The notes under the pieces are model-generated. The model was not told the origin of the DNA and made no database searches. It saw nothing but the letters and a program-made list of their open reading frames with translations. Below, piece after piece: positions 47,090 through 57,600 of a stretch of DNA of 64,000 nt; the stretch's first letter is position 1; each line of letters begins with the position of its first letter. The DNA lies in contig NZ_CP048659.1 of NCBI RefSeq assembly GCF_015218165.1, positions 3,162,001 through 3,226,000 on the forward strand. Reading direction: 5' to 3'. Position numbers and translations under genes: made by a program. The stretch comes from Acinetobacter piscicola (GTDB lineage: Bacteria > Pseudomonadota > Gammaproteobacteria > Pseudomonadales > Moraxellaceae).

Positions 47090-48297
47090 TTATAAAAAAT
47101 TCATTTTGGATAACTGCTTAAAGACAAGATAACCCAGCCCGAAACTCCAAACAAAATTAACCAAAACACCAAAACTTTGAACAACAAAAGCTTCTGCTAT
47201 AGAAAGTCCCATTGAACTTTCAACCATGGCAACTGCCAAAGTCCCCCACACACCACACATTCCATGTACTGCAATCACATCTCTAACATGTCGAGATGTT
47301 ACTCGATGAATCAATATTCGGGGTACATAAACGGTTAGTAAACCTCCTACTGCGCCAATCAGTGTTGCTGTGAAATAATCAACAAATCCACAGCTTGCAG
47401 TGATAGCTACCAATCCACCGAGTGCAGATTTAATTAATTCATTCCAAGAGATCATCCGACGATCAAATGCTGAAACTAAAATCAGGGGAGCAATGAAGGC
47501 TGTGAACAGCGCAATAAAAGCATTGCTCACAACTACACTAACATCGACTGGAATCGCAGTGATATAAACAACATTCAATCCTGACCACGCGAGCCAAAGA
47601 ATAAAACCTGCAACTGCAAATGATAAAATTCGATAATCTTCAAAGATTAAATTCTTCTTCTTTTCTTCTTCTTTTCCAGCAGACTTCAATGTCAAATAAC
47701 CTGCAAGAAGCACCCATGCTGCCGCAGAATGAACAACGGTAGAACCTGCAAAATCAATAAATCCAATATTTTTTAGCCAGCCACCACCCCATAAAATATT
47801 GCCCCAAACCCAACTACTAAAGAAAGGAAAAATAATTGCAGAAATGGTTAAACCCACTCCCCAACTCATGATAAGTGAACTTTTATTAGGAATAATTCGC
47901 CCTACAACTGTAGTAATTGTAGTTGCCATAAGTATATAGAAAAACAATAAATTCCTATGCCAACCAGAATAAAAATATGGCTTATCATTGGGGTGATCTA
48001 TTACGCCAAAATGAATCCCCCCACACACAATAAGCCAAAAAGTACAGCACCTAAAATTGAAGATAAATAACTGATCAACAGCGCAAAAATAGACTTAAGA
48101 TTAAACTGGTATCCACCTTCAACTATAGCAAAACCAGCTTGAACAAAAATCACGAATACCCCACCAAAAAACAGTAATCGGTAGTCAGTTATGAGATTAA
48201 ATGCAGCAATATCTTGATCTAAATTCGAAGCAAATACACAGCATGGGACAAGCAACATGAATAAAGCAAGATACTTAGCGTACTTCCAATTCAGCAT
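47090..48297 (-). pseudogene. Ammonium transporter (Amt family), frameshifted
   Basis: Two overlapping frames make one Amt protein of about 400 residues. The first (48297 to 48001) encodes a signal-like segment and the first two helices (LFFGGVFVIFVQAGFAIVEGG). The second (48028 to 47090) carries the remaining helices, including the first pore His in FAGSTVVHSAAAW, the second in IAVHGMCGVWG, and the conserved SGLN region. They meet at a G6 run (minus strand, 48022-48017): one more G would restore a continuous frame through GG-IHFG. GAGG sits 8 bases before the ATG. It could be a true pseudogene, a slippage-switchable gene or a sequencing error in a homopolymer. No glnK is adjacent. Confidence 0.82.
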
Positions 48298-48646
48298 GAA
48301 TTCCTCTATCCCATTGTTTAAATGATATTTTATTTATTTTAAAAAAATCACAATTAATAATACTAATGTTACATAGTTATCAATTTGTTTGAATTATAAA
48401 GTGATTTTGTCTTTTAAAAAACAACTTTTCACGTTTTCTCATTTTTTATACTATTTATCAAACAGTAATTTTAATTAGATGTTTAAAGCAAATCATTTAA
48501 ATTTATTGAACTTGCCTTACTGCATGTAATAAATATTATTTAAAACTTAGTCAAGCTTTTAATCCAGTTCCAAAATTTGAAATTCAATTAATGGCTAAAT
48601 ATCTCTTCAGTCACAATAAAAAACCACCCGAAGGTGGTTTGGAAAA
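48298..48646. other. Intergenic region between the amt gene and tcuC
   Basis: This is a very AT-rich stretch of 349 bases. The left part must hold the amt promoter, but I could not pick convincing hexamers or a sigma-54 site. A terminator for the minus-strand tcuC (48616-48640) lies at its right end. No gene is seen. Confidence 0.5.
48616..48640 (-). terminator. Terminator after tcuC
   Basis: The stem AAACCACC / GGTGGTTT with a CGAA/TTCG loop reads into TTTTTTATT on the minus strand. A near-identical hairpin occurs at 53731-53752. Confidence 0.85.
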
Positions 48647-49942
48647 CTAAATCTGACTTTCTTGATATTGAATTTTTCGATTCGGTAATCGCTTACATAG
48701 ATATAAACTGGCTAATAGACTACAAGTTGCAGCAAACATTAACCATGCTGCTGGCATACTCGGATCCGCTGTTTTTTCAATAATAAAAGTACTCATCATT
48801 GGCGTTACACCACCAAAGAGTGCGGTCGCGAAGCTAAATGCCAATGAAAAACCAACTGTTCGTACACGGGCTGGCATACATTCGGCCAAAGTCGCCACCA
48901 TACTACCGTTGTACATGCCAAAAAAGAATGAAAAATACAGTAATACAATAAGCAAGTTGCCAAAACTAATATGGTTAACCAACCAGCTTAAGGCAGGATA
49001 TGCGGTAAAAATTGCGAGAACACTAATTCCAACCAGAACAGGTCGACGCCCCACACGGTCAGAAATTGCACCACCGATAGGCAGCCAAATAAAATTAGAT
49101 AACCCAACAATGACGGCAGCTAAAAGACTTTCACCTGTTGAAAGTTCGAGTGCACGCTTCGCATAAATAGGCGTATATACTGTAATAAAATAGAAAGTCG
49201 TCGTCATTGCACTCATCAACATACCTGCAATCACAACTTTCCAATTACTGACCATGGTTTGTAAAATTTCTTTACCAGTAGGATGTGTTTTTTGTGCTTT
49301 AAATGCTTCAGTTTCTTCAAGGTTCCGACGTAAAAAGAAGATCAATGGAATAATGAGACAACCAACGAAAAATGGTATTCTCCAACCCCAATCACCAATT
49401 TGCGCTACGGTTAAAATTTGATTTAAACCAAAGCCTAAAATCGCCGCAGCAACCACAGCAACTTGTTGACTTGCAGATTGTCAACTGGTAATAAACCCAC
49501 GGTTTTTATCTGTAGCAATTTCAGCAAGATATACTGATACCCCACCCATTTCCACACCAGCTGAAAAGCCTTGTAGCAAACGACCAATTACGACCAGGAT
49601 GGGTGCAATAATGCCGATTTGCTCATAACCTGGAACAAATGTAATCAATATCGTACCGAGTGCCATCAAACTTAATGTAACAATCAATCCCTTACGTCGC
49701 CCAATTCGGTCTACATAAGCACCTAAAAAAATAGCACCAAGTGGTCGCATCAGAAAGCCTGCGGCAAACACGGTAAATGTCATCATCAAAGAGACATATT
49801 CATTATCCGAATGGAAAAATTTAGCTGCGATATACGTAGCGTAAAATCCGAATAAGAAAAAATCATATTGTTCTAAAAAATTACCACTCGTGACATTTAA
49901 AATTTTCCTTAAATTGCCACTGCTCTTGCTTCCTACAGACAT
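48647..49942 (-). pseudogene. tcuC: Tricarballylate/citrate MFS transporter with internal UGA
   Basis: This is an MHS-family major facilitator like CitA/TcuC. The frame from 49942 (GGGAGG ribosome-binding site) runs 153 codons to TGA at 49483-49481, inside the normally continuous segment NRGFITS-(stop)-QSASQQVAV. Relatives have Trp there (ITSWQSASQQ), so TGG to TGA is the simplest change. The same frame continues without further stops to 48647, giving a full-length protein of about 431 residues if read through. Motif-A-like DRIGRRKG and the later DRVGRRPV are intact. Downstream translation could restart only at a later ATG (about 49456), losing five helices. It is the last gene of the tcu unit. 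Confidence 0.85.
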
Positions 49943-50002
49943 AGCAAACCTCCCTGGCTATATTCCAAGCTGTAAATAAAATGCATAAACTTATGTATGA
50001 AA

Positions 50003-51142
50003 TTAAGATTTAGTTTTTTTACTACGACGTTCTTCTACTGCGAACTTCAACAAGGCCGCACTGCGGTAAAAGCCATGAGCAAATTTTCCAAAAGGTATCG
50101 TCAGGAAAAAACTCATTACCGTTGCCAAATGTGCAATCAACCATACGGCCATCCATGCACTATCTCGAAATGCTAACAACCCAAGACCCGTCGCACTAAT
50201 CATCAGCAAAAGGAAAATGAAGCCACGATCCATTGGTTTTTGTTTTGCATCGCCATGCAACGGATCGCGTTTAATATTCAGATATAACAAACCACTAGGA
50301 CCAATAATTAAGCCCAAACCGCCTAATGTTCCTAAAATCACAGGAGCACTGCTTACAGGATATGGGGCGTGTATTCCCAATAAATAATGATATGCCGTTG
50401 CAACAATGGTGGCTAAAAAGCACAGTAAAAAACCATACATTGTAAAGTGGTGAAAACGACGGCGGATCAAGGTATAACGGTCATCTTGCTCATTACAGCC
50501 TTTACCATGTCCACCATCTAAATATTTCAATGTCAGTACATTTTTAGTGGCTTGTAAAATATCTGGTTGCTCAACACCACCAAGTACAACCTCTGAAGTT
50601 TGATTCCAGAACTTTCGAACGCCTAGCCCCAATAAAATAAAGGCAATAACAAAAACAGATCCAAAAAGTACTGCTAAAAAATTATGTGGGAAAATGGCGT
50701 AAAAGTTGCCTTGGTGTAAACCGAATAATTGATTTCCACGCATCAAAGATGCGGCCAGCATGAATAGAATTAGTGTAATCGTCAGCGCACTCACCAAAGT
50801 AATGCCGGCTTTTTGATATAGCTTGCCAAAGCTCAGGGGTACTGCAAATTTTTGATAGGTTTCAAGGCGTACTTGAGCCATTGCTTGTGGAATATTGACC
50901 CCGAATTCATGCGGAGGAGCATATTGACAGGCATGTAGACATGCACCGCAATTATGACAAAGATTGGCTAAATAATGTATATCTGCTTCATTAAATTCTA
51001 AACGCTTGGTCATTGCAGGGAAAACAGCACAAAAAGTTTCACAATAACGACAGGCATTACAAATCTGCAGAGCTTGTTTGACCTGTTCTTCGCTGTCGGT
51101 AAGCTGAACGATTGGAATTAAATTTTTCGCTTGAATATTCAT
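50003..51142 (-). CDS. tcuB: Tricarballylate utilization 4Fe-4S protein TcuB
   Basis: TcuB re-oxidises the reduced FAD of TcuA and passes electrons to the quinone pool. The 379-residue protein begins with two cluster motifs ([15 protein letters not shown] near residues 28-42 and [16 protein letters not shown] near 62-77). About six membrane helices follow, resembling a cytochrome-b-type quinone-reducing module. The ATG directly follows the tcuA stop (TAA-ATG). The role is from Salmonella TcuB; the neighbours tcuA and the LysR gene support it strongly. Confidence 0.9.
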   Translation of the reverse strand: MNIQAKNLIPIVQLTDSEEQVKQALQICNACRYCETFCAVFPAMTKRLEFNEADIHYLANLCHNCGACLHACQYAPPHEFGVNIPQAMAQVRLETYQKFAVPLSFGKLYQKAGITLVSALTITLILFMLAASLMRGNQLFGLHQGNFYAIFPHNFLAVLFGSVFVIAFILLGLGVRKFWNQTSEVVLGGVEQPDILQATKNVLTLKYLDGGHGKGCNEQDDRYTLIRRRFHHFTMYGFLLCFLATIVATAYHYLLGIHAPYPVSSAPVILGTLGGLGLIIGPSGLLYLNIKRDPLHGDAKQKPMDRGFIFLLLMISATGLGLLAFRDSAWMAVWLIAHLATVMSFFLTIPFGKFAHGFYRSAALLKFAVEERRSKKTKS

Positions 51143-52564
51143 TTATACAGCCTCCTTTTGCAAAGCACTTTTATTCAATGCTGCTAATGCTGCATTTTTC
51201 CCTGCGATTCGACCAAACGTCGTTCCAATCGACATCCCTACACCTGCGGTATAGCCTTGCCCAAGTACATTGCCAGCCATCATTTCACCTGCGACATATA
51301 GATTTGGACTTGGAACATTGTTAAAGCGTACAGCGGCATCCTTTTCGACTTTCATTCCCAGATAAGTGAAAGTAATTCCTGGTCTCAAGGCATAGGCATA
51401 ATATGGAGGTGAATCGAGTGGTACGGCCCAATGGGTTTTTGCAGGGCTTAAATTTTCCGTATGACAGTTGTCCAAAACGGTATGGTTAAATTCACCTTTG
51501 ACACAAGACTGATTAAAATTTTGTACGGTTTTTTCTAATGTGTCTGGATCTAAGTCCATCAATACGGCTAATTCACGGATGCTGTTGGCTTTTTTACCTT
51601 CAAAAACGGGAGGCATAAAACGCCCAACAGATTTTGCGTCGATAATTGAAAAGCCAATTTGACCCGGTTGCTTCGCAACCAATCGCCCCCAAATTGCATA
51701 ACGTTTTGGCCAAAAGTCTTCGCCTTCATCATAAAAACGCTCTGCTTGGTTATTCACTACAATTCCAAGTGATACACAATCGATACGAGTGCAAATACCA
51801 CCATCATACAGAGGAGCTCTTGCATCTACAGCAACACAATGCGATTGCGAAGGATCACCGATCACATCAGCGCCTTGATCAATCATAAATTTTAATAAAT
51901 TACCTTGATTAAAGCGTGTCCCACGTATGATGAAATTATCTGCAGGCCATTCTCCACGCTCATTCTGTCCCCAAGCTTCACGAAGCCATTCTAAGTTTGA
52001 TTCGAAACCACCTGCAGCAAGCACACATGCCTTGGCTTCATAACGCTGACCATTTTCCGCAATTGCAGCTTTAAACTGGCCATTCTGAATATCTAAACTC
52101 GCGATTTTAGTATCGTACTGAACCACAACCCCTTGATTTTGCGCACTGCGATAGTAAGCATTCACCAATGCTTTACCACCGCCCATAAAAAAAGCATTCG
52201 TCCTTGCGACATGCAAAGCACCTGATAATGGTGGTTGGAAATTCACACCTTGCTTTTTCATCCATTCACGGCATGTTTCAGTACTACGAATCACCAAGCG
52301 CGCTAACTCTTCGTTGGTCTTACCACCTGTGACTTTTAAAAGATCTTGCCAATATTCTTCTTCTGGATAAGCATCAACCAAAACATCCTGAGGCTGATTG
52401 TGCATACAACGTAAATTGCGCGTATGTTGAGAGTTTCCCCCACGCCACTCTTTCGGCGCAGCTTCCAACAATAAAACAGATGCGCCTTCCTCACGTGCCA
52501 TAATTGCTGCACATAGCGCGGCATTACCGCCGCCAATAACAAGTACATCGTACATGTATTTCAT
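51143..52564 (-). CDS. tcuA: FAD-dependent tricarballylate dehydrogenase TcuA
   Basis: TcuA oxidises tricarballylate to cis-aconitate, which enters the TCA cycle. This 473-residue flavoprotein of the fumarate reductase/succinate dehydrogenase type has the dinucleotide site VLVIGGGNAALCAAIMAREEGA near residues 7-28 (two neighbouring stretches) and the C-terminal FAD end GNVLGQGYTAGVGMSIG. The region CRGMHNQP-like RCMHNQPQDVL follows the family. Two ATGs (52564 and 52555) are possible; AAGG is better spaced for 52555. It is the first structural gene of the tcu unit, preceded by a LysR gene. Confidence 0.92.
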   Translation of the reverse strand: MKYMYDVLVIGGGNAALCAAIMAREEGASVLLLEAAPKEWRGGNSQHTRNLRCMHNQPQDVLVDAYPEEEYWQDLLKVTGGKTNEELARLVIRSTETCREWMKKQGVNFQPPLSGALHVARTNAFFMGGGKALVNAYYRSAQNQGVVVQYDTKIASLDIQNGQFKAAIAENGQRYEAKACVLAAGGFESNLEWLREAWGQNERGEWPADNFIIRGTRFNQGNLLKFMIDQGADVIGDPSQSHCVAVDARAPLYDGGICTRIDCVSLGIVVNNQAERFYDEGEDFWPKRYAIWGRLVAKQPGQIGFSIIDAKSVGRFMPPVFEGKKANSIRELAVLMDLDPDTLEKTVQNFNQSCVKGEFNHTVLDNCHTENLSPAKTHWAVPLDSPPYYAYALRPGITFTYLGMKVEKDAAVRFNNVPSPNLYVAGEMMAGNVLGQGYTAGVGMSIGTTFGRIAGKNAALAALNKSALQKEAV

Positions 52565-52668
52565 CCTTTACTCTTTGCAGAGACTTTAAAGGATGATAGA
52601 TATGTAGAGTGAGAGGCTGATGTAGATGGGGTATTTAATTATTTTAAAGACTTAAGCGGATCATTTAT

Positions 52669-53595
52669 TTAAACCAATTTTGCACTTGGCCAAGCTTGTT
52701 GTTGAATCAACTCTGTAAGACATGAACGAATAACAGCTTTTGCAGCCAAACTCGCTGGTGACAGTTCATCTTCAGGGTAACTGATTAAATAATTGGTTCG
52801 GTCAATAGATGGACTACATATTTTTAAAAAATTTAAATGCTGATGACTTAAATTCATAAATGCACTCCCGGGTTGAATCGTCCCAACGCATAGATTTGCA
52901 ACCGCATTCATCAACAAACTCAAGCCATCAATTTCATAACTAACATTAAGTTCATAATGTTGCTGTTCCATCAATTTTCTTAAACCATGACTCGCACTAG
53001 GTAATGCCAAGGGAAAATTTTCGAGAACTTTTAAAGGGATCATCCCTTGTGTTAGATAATCATTTAGATGATAAATTTTAAAGAATTCATCATTTCCAAT
53101 CAAAAACATAGATTCCGATACCAAGGGCTGAATCGACCAATTCTTAGCAATATCTTGACTAAAGATAATCGCAATATCGAGCTGTCTTGAGTTCATCATT
53201 TGCACTAAATTTCCAGATAAACTCTCCACCAAATGAACTTTGATATCTGGATAGCGTTCAGCCATCATTTTAGTAAAAGGAACTCCCAAAATAGATGCTG
53301 TACTCGGCGGAAATCCTACACTCACATAACCTGCTAATCTTGAAGATTGTGCAGCTTCGATAGCTTGATTGGCATACCTTAAAACCAATTGAGCTTGTTT
53401 GAGAAAAGCCATACCCGCAGGCGTAGGCGTCACACCTAAGGCAGATCTTTGTAATAGACGAGTTGAAAGTTCTGATTCTAATTTTGAAACTTGCTGACTT
53501 AATGCAGATGTACCAATTTCAAGTTTTTGCGCGGCTTTACCAATACTGCCCTGTTCCACAATCATAACAAACGATTGTAATTGTCGAAGTTCCAT
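52669..53595 (-). CDS. tcuR: LysR-type regulator of the tcu locus
   Basis: This 308-residue LysR protein has an N-terminal winged helix (MELRQLQSFVMIVEQGSIGKAAQ, read as two short stretches) with LEIGTSALSQQVSKLE as the recognition part. A two-lobed effector domain starts near residue 90 (VSVGFPPSTASILG). Position and orientation, immediately upstream of tcuA on the same strand, match TcuR, which activates tcuABC with tricarballylate as inducer in Salmonella. A GTG at 53610 is a possible alternative start. The tcuR name is by context; similar regulators control other organic acids. Confidence 0.8.
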   Translation of the reverse strand: MELRQLQSFVMIVEQGSIGKAAQKLEIGTSALSQQVSKLESELSTRLLQRSALGVTPTPAGMAFLKQAQLVLRYANQAIEAAQSSRLAGYVSVGFPPSTASILGVPFTKMMAERYPDIKVHLVESLSGNLVQMMNSRQLDIAIIFSQDIAKNWSIQPLVSESMFLIGNDEFFKIYHLNDYLTQGMIPLKVLENFPLALPSASHGLRKLMEQQHYELNVSYEIDGLSLLMNAVANLCVGTIQPGSAFMNLSHQHLNFLKICSPSIDRTNYLISYPEDELSPASLAAKAVIRSCLTELIQQQAWPSAKLV

Positions 53596-53730
53596 TGGCT
53601 CATCATCCACGTGAATTGGCTAGGGATCGGTTTAATGCATAACATTGCATAAATAAGTGACTGAAACAAATCAAGTCGTCATCAGTTTGAAAGCATAGCA
53701 AAAATTCAGTGTAAATTAATAGCACAACAA

Positions 53731-53752
53731 AAAACCACCCGAAGGTGGTTTT
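53731..53752. terminator. Bidirectional terminator hairpin between pntB and tcuR
   Basis: The perfect stem AAAACCACC / GGTGGTTTT with a CGAA loop has flanking A/T runs. It shares its stem and loop with the tcuC terminator. Confidence 0.8.
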
Positions 53753-53762
53753 TACTCTCCCT

Positions 53763-53789
53763 AAGTCCCTCTTTACAAAAGAGGGACTT
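53763..53789. repeat. Palindrome in the pntB 3' region
   Basis: The perfect 12-bp stem AAGTCCCTCTTT / AAAGAGGGACTT has a 3-base loop. It starts 12 bases past the pntB stop and is preceded by CTCTCCCT. There is no long T-run. It may be an intergenic palindromic repeat or may protect the pnt mRNA 3' end. Confidence 0.5.
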
Positions 53790-53801
53790 TAGAAGCATAG
53801 A

Positions 53802-55256
53802 TTAGTGACCGCCGCCATTAATCGCTTTCGTCATATCTTCAACCACTTTCTTCGCATCACCAAAGATCATCATGGTTTTTTCATTGTAGAACAAATCGTT
53901 ATCTAAGCCAGCATAACCTGTTGCCATAGAGCGTTTGATCACCATGATGGTACGTGCTTTATGCGCCTCAAGAATTGGCATACCATAAATTGGAGAGCTT
54001 GGATCATCTTTAGCAGCTGGGTTCACTACGTCGTTCGCACCAATCACAAGTACCACGTCTGTTGCAGGAAAATCTGAGTTAATCTCATCCATTTCCAAGA
54101 TGTCTTCATAAGCAACATCAGCTTCAGCTAGAAGTACGTTCATGTGACCTGGCATACGACCAGCAACTGGGTGAATCGCAAAACGAACCGTTACACCTTG
54201 TTCTTTCAAGATTTCACACAACTCTTTCACAGCATTTTGCGCACGACCTTGCGCCATACCATAACCTGGTACAATCACAACGCTATCCGCATTTGACATC
54301 AAGAAGCCAGCATCATCCGCAGAACCTGAGCGATAATTACGTTGAACCTGTTCACCTTTTTCAGCAGTCGCAGCAGCTGCACCACCCATTGCACCACCAA
54401 ACAATACGTTGATGATTGAACGGTTCATCGCTTTACACATGATGTAAGACAGAATCGCACCTGATGAACCTACAAGCGAACCTGCAACGATCAACATGTT
54501 GTTTTCAAGCGTGAAACCAATCCCTGCAGCAGCCCATCCTGAGAATGAGTTAAGAAGCGATACCACCACTGGCATATCACCGCCACCAACTGGTGCAATC
54601 CACACCCAGCCGAATGCAAGTGCAAGTGCTGTCATTGCCCAGAATGCTTGCATATTACCAGTGGTAAAGAAGTAGATACCACATACCAACATTGCAATGA
54701 AAATGATTGCTTGAACAGGTTTAACCCATCCACCTGAAATGGTTTTTGCCCATTTCTTCGCAGCCAATTTACCATAAGCAAATACCGAAGCTGTGAAGGT
54801 AATCGCACCTACGAAGCAACCTACAAATAATTCAAATAAATGGACTTTGCTCATATGAGCGTGTTGTACACCGGCAGCAGTCAAAGCAGCTTCATTTTCA
54901 GCAAATAATGCTGTGAGCTGGTTATTGTGTAAAATTGCAGCAATCGCAATCAATACCGCAGCCAAACCCACCAATGAGTGCATTAACGCAACAGTTTCAG
55001 GCATTTGTGTCATTGGCACTGTACGAGCACGCGCAATACCCACAATCGCACCCAACACCATCGCACCACCAATCATCCAAACAACAGGATGATCTGCCAC
55101 GAAGAAAGTTGTAATGACAGCGATTGCCATCGCAACCATACCGTAACGGTTACCTTGGATCGCAGTTTTAGGGCCCGAAAGACCACGTAAAGTTAAGATA
55201 AAAAGGACAGCACCTACTAGGTAGAACCAATCCGCATATTCTTTAATGAATTCCAT
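53802..55256 (-). CDS. pntB: NAD(P) transhydrogenase subunit beta
   Basis: PntB carries most membrane helices (dII) and the NADP(H)-binding dIII domain of the proton-translocating transhydrogenase that makes NADPH from NADH. About nine hydrophobic segments fill residues 1-260. The dIII domain follows with VVIVPGYGMAQGRAQNAV, IHPVAGRMPGHMNVLLAEA and the NADP loop VLVIGANDVVNPAA. The 484-residue length is normal. It is 3 bases downstream of pntA2. Confidence 0.97.
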   Translation of the reverse strand: MEFIKEYADWFYLVGAVLFILTLRGLSGPKTAIQGNRYGMVAMAIAVITTFFVADHPVVWMIGGAMVLGAIVGIARARTVPMTQMPETVALMHSLVGLAAVLIAIAAILHNNQLTALFAENEAALTAAGVQHAHMSKVHLFELFVGCFVGAITFTASVFAYGKLAAKKWAKTISGGWVKPVQAIIFIAMLVCGIYFFTTGNMQAFWAMTALALAFGWVWIAPVGGGDMPVVVSLLNSFSGWAAAGIGFTLENNMLIVAGSLVGSSGAILSYIMCKAMNRSIINVLFGGAMGGAAAATAEKGEQVQRNYRSGSADDAGFLMSNADSVVIVPGYGMAQGRAQNAVKELCEILKEQGVTVRFAIHPVAGRMPGHMNVLLAEADVAYEDILEMDEINSDFPATDVVLVIGANDVVNPAAKDDPSSPIYGMPILEAHKARTIMVIKRSMATGYAGLDNDLFYNEKTMMIFGDAKKVVEDMTKAINGGGH

Positions 55257-55259
55257 GGA

Positions 55260-55580
55260 TTAGCCCTCTTTTTTCTTTTGTTTAGGCTTAAACATTTCAA
55301 GCATACGCGCAGTGACTGCGAAACCACCAAAAATGTTAATACTTGCCAAGAACACTGCAACTGCACCAAGTACACTCACAGCATTGATTGATTGGAATTG
55401 TACATTTGCATCAACAACACCTGGGATACCAACAGTTTGTAGCATCGCACCCACGATAATGATTGATGACAAAGCATTGGTTACCGCCATTAACGGCGTA
55501 TGCAATGCAGGTGTTACACCCCAAACCACGTAGTAACCAACAAAGATGGCTAAGACGAAAATAGTAATAGTTTCAACCAT
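55260..55580 (-). CDS. pntA2: NAD(P) transhydrogenase subunit alpha, membrane part
   Basis: This 106-residue membrane subunit (dII alpha part) has three to four helices, including [21 protein letters not shown] and [19 protein letters not shown]. In E. coli this segment is the C-terminus of a single PntA; here it is a separate gene, the three-subunit form known from Rhodospirillum and many other proteobacteria. It lies between pntA1 (11 bases upstream) and pntB. Confidence 0.93.
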   Translation of the reverse strand: MVETITIFVLAIFVGYYVVWGVTPALHTPLMAVTNALSSIIIVGAMLQTVGIPGVVDANVQFQSINAVSVLGAVAVFLASINIFGGFAVTARMLEMFKPKQKKKEG

Positions 55581-55591
55581 GATGACTCTCC

Positions 55592-56719
55592 TTAACCACG
55601 CTTCAGCAGTACTTGACCGCCATGAGTTACTAGAAGTGCTTTTTGAATTTCGTCTTCTTGGTTGATGGCAAAGTTTTTCTCTTTATCAAACAACGTTTCT
55701 ACGAAATTGAAAACGTTACGTGCATACAACGCCGAAGCTTCTGTCGAAACAGTTGCAGGAATATTTGGGATACCCAAAATAGTCACGCCATTATCTGTTA
55801 CAACATTTTCACCACATTTCGAGCCTTCAACGTTACCGCCTGTTTCAACCGCCATATCAAGGATGATTGAACCTGGTTTCATTTTGGCAACAGTTTCAGC
55901 TTTAATCAGACGCGGTGCATCACGACCTGGCAATAATGCCGTCGTAATTACGATATCCGCATTTGAAACTGCTTTATCGACGATAATGGCTTGGTCTTTG
56001 ATGTATTGCTCACCTGGCATCCATCCATAACCATTTTTTGCAGCATCTGCAGCTTTTTGTTTTTCTTCATCAGACATTGGTACGTCTAACCACTTACCAC
56101 CAAGTGATTCTACTTGGTCACGTGCAGTTGGACGTAAATCTGTGGCTTCAACCACAGCACCTAGACGTTTTGCAGTCGCAATCGCTTGAAGACCTGCAAC
56201 ACCAACTCCCATGATCACGACACGAGCTGGTTTCACAGTACCAGCAGCCGTCATGAGCATTGGGAACATACGTTGATATTCTGCAGCAGCTAAAAGTACA
56301 GATTTATAACCTGCAAGGTTCGCTTGAGAAGACAATACGTCCATGTTCTGCGCACGAGAAAGTGTACGAGGCAAAAGCTCTAATGCAAATGCAGATACCT
56401 GTTGTGACGCAAACTGATCAAGGTCAGGATTACGATAGGGATCAAACATAGCAACCACTGTTGTGCCCGCAGCAAGTTTTTGAATTTCATCATTCTTAGG
56501 TGCACGAACTTTCAAAATCAATTGACTACCCGTGTAGGCATCATCCGTAATTTTTGCACCGACCTGTTCGTAAGCACTGTCAATATAAGCAGCTTTTTTA
56601 CCTGCTCCACGTTCAATGACTACGTTATGACCAGCGCTGATCAACTTTTTTACTGTCTCAGGTGTAGCAGCTACACGACTTTCTCCGACGACAGTTTCGG
56701 TTGGGATTCCGATCTGCAT
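55592..56719 (-). CDS. pntA1: NAD(P) transhydrogenase subunit alpha, NAD-binding part
   Basis: This 375-residue soluble dI subunit binds NAD(H). It opens [20 protein letters not shown] and has the alanine-dehydrogenase-like fold with the nucleotide loop [21 protein letters not shown] near residues 168-188 (two stretches). The mobile loop with [13 protein letters not shown] lies near 230. It is the first gene of pntA1-pntA2-pntB. A 7-bp stem (56753-56770) sits about 33 bases upstream in the leader. Confidence 0.95.
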   Translation of the reverse strand: MQIGIPTETVVGESRVAATPETVKKLISAGHNVVIERGAGKKAAYIDSAYEQVGAKITDDAYTGSQLILKVRAPKNDEIQKLAAGTTVVAMFDPYRNPDLDQFASQQVSAFALELLPRTLSRAQNMDVLSSQANLAGYKSVLLAAAEYQRMFPMLMTAAGTVKPARVVIMGVGVAGLQAIATAKRLGAVVEATDLRPTARDQVESLGGKWLDVPMSDEEKQKAADAAKNGYGWMPGEQYIKDQAIIVDKAVSNADIVITTALLPGRDAPRLIKAETVAKMKPGSIILDMAVETGGNVEGSKCGENVVTDNGVTILGIPNIPATVSTEASALYARNVFNFVETLFDKEKNFAINQEDEIQKALLVTHGGQVLLKRG

Positions 56720-56752
56720 GAGCGTTCCTCAAGCTAATTTTTCTTCAAGCAA

Positions 56753-56770
56753 ACATCGTGTAAACGATGT
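56753..56770 (-). promoter_or_regulatory. Hairpin in the pnt leader
   Basis: ACATCGT / ACGATGT with a 4-base loop lies 33 bases upstream of the pntA1 ATG. It could be a leader hairpin or a dyad operator. Only the symmetry is seen. Confidence 0.3.
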
Positions 56771-57600
56771 CTCCCCCTAGGATGCGTTTTCTTCTAATTT
56801 TTGGATTCTAATTGAACTTTTTTAAAATACTACCCAATATTTATTTAATAAATGTGATTATTTTGAACTCAAGATTCACTTTTATAAATTAAAAACATAT
56901 GCAACATTTATTTAAAGTAATAGCACCTATGCCATTCAAGCCTATTTTTTAATCAAAATAAAAAAATTAAAGTGATTTATGAAGCATTTGAGCTTGTTAA
57001 ATCAAGATTGTAATATCGAACATCACATTTAAATTGGCTTTTACTACACTTAGACTTATAAAATTTATCTTAATCACTTTTAGATATTTATTTAGAAAAC
57101 AAGCTTTTTAGCTGCATAATTTTCTAAATTCGCCTTTCTGACAATTTTATCGTTTTACCTCTCTTGTTTTATTGACTTAATTTCATACAAAAAATGTCAA
57201 TTATGCAAGAATGTTATCATTACTTTTTTTAATTTCATTAATAAATAAAAGTACTTGGGTAAAATATCTTAAATTGCCTTTTTTACCATAATTTAAAATG
57301 CAAAAATTTTTTAATTTTTTTATTCGCCATTTTGCCAAATGATGACCAAACGGCATTATTGAAACACTTTGGCATAATATGCACATTTTTAGTGCATTTT
57401 TAAACAAACTCGTTTGGTGTGCTTAAATGACATCATCTCGCTTTGATCTCAATAAACAGCTTCATATAACACTTGCATAGATATTGCATTCCATCTTTTG
57501 ATGGAATTGATTCTTTTTTTGCATTTCATCTCTAAATTAAGAGCCTTTATACTGAAAATGCATATATCGAAAGCCCTCATTTTTAAATTGTGATCAATCC
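56771..57600. other. Long gene-free AT-rich region with nested palindromes
   Basis: No reading frame here looks coding. Around 57333-57418 there are three inverted repeats: TGCCAAA / TTTGGCA (57333-57339, 57368-57374), ACCAAACG / CGTTTGGT (57345-57352, 57411-57418) and the hairpin ATGCAC-ATTTTTA-GTGCAT followed by T5 (57379-57401). They could mark a regulatory region for the EamA gene or a small RNA with its terminator. The rest shows nothing that I can name. Confidence 0.4.

Noticed and set aside
48909..49166. Plus-strand frame inside tcuC
   Set aside because: It is the antisense shadow of a conserved MFS coding region.
48616..53752. Near-identical CCACC-CGAA-GGTGG hairpins flanking the tcu locus, considered as ends of a mobile element
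   Set aside because: They are ordinary terminators of a type also seen at 20131 and 63441; there is no transposase, target duplication or longer shared sequence.
57201..57407. 68-residue minus-strand frame in the 57-kb gap
   Set aside because: Its Lys/Asn/Phe-rich composition matches random AT-rich DNA, and it has no ribosome-binding site or recognisable motif.
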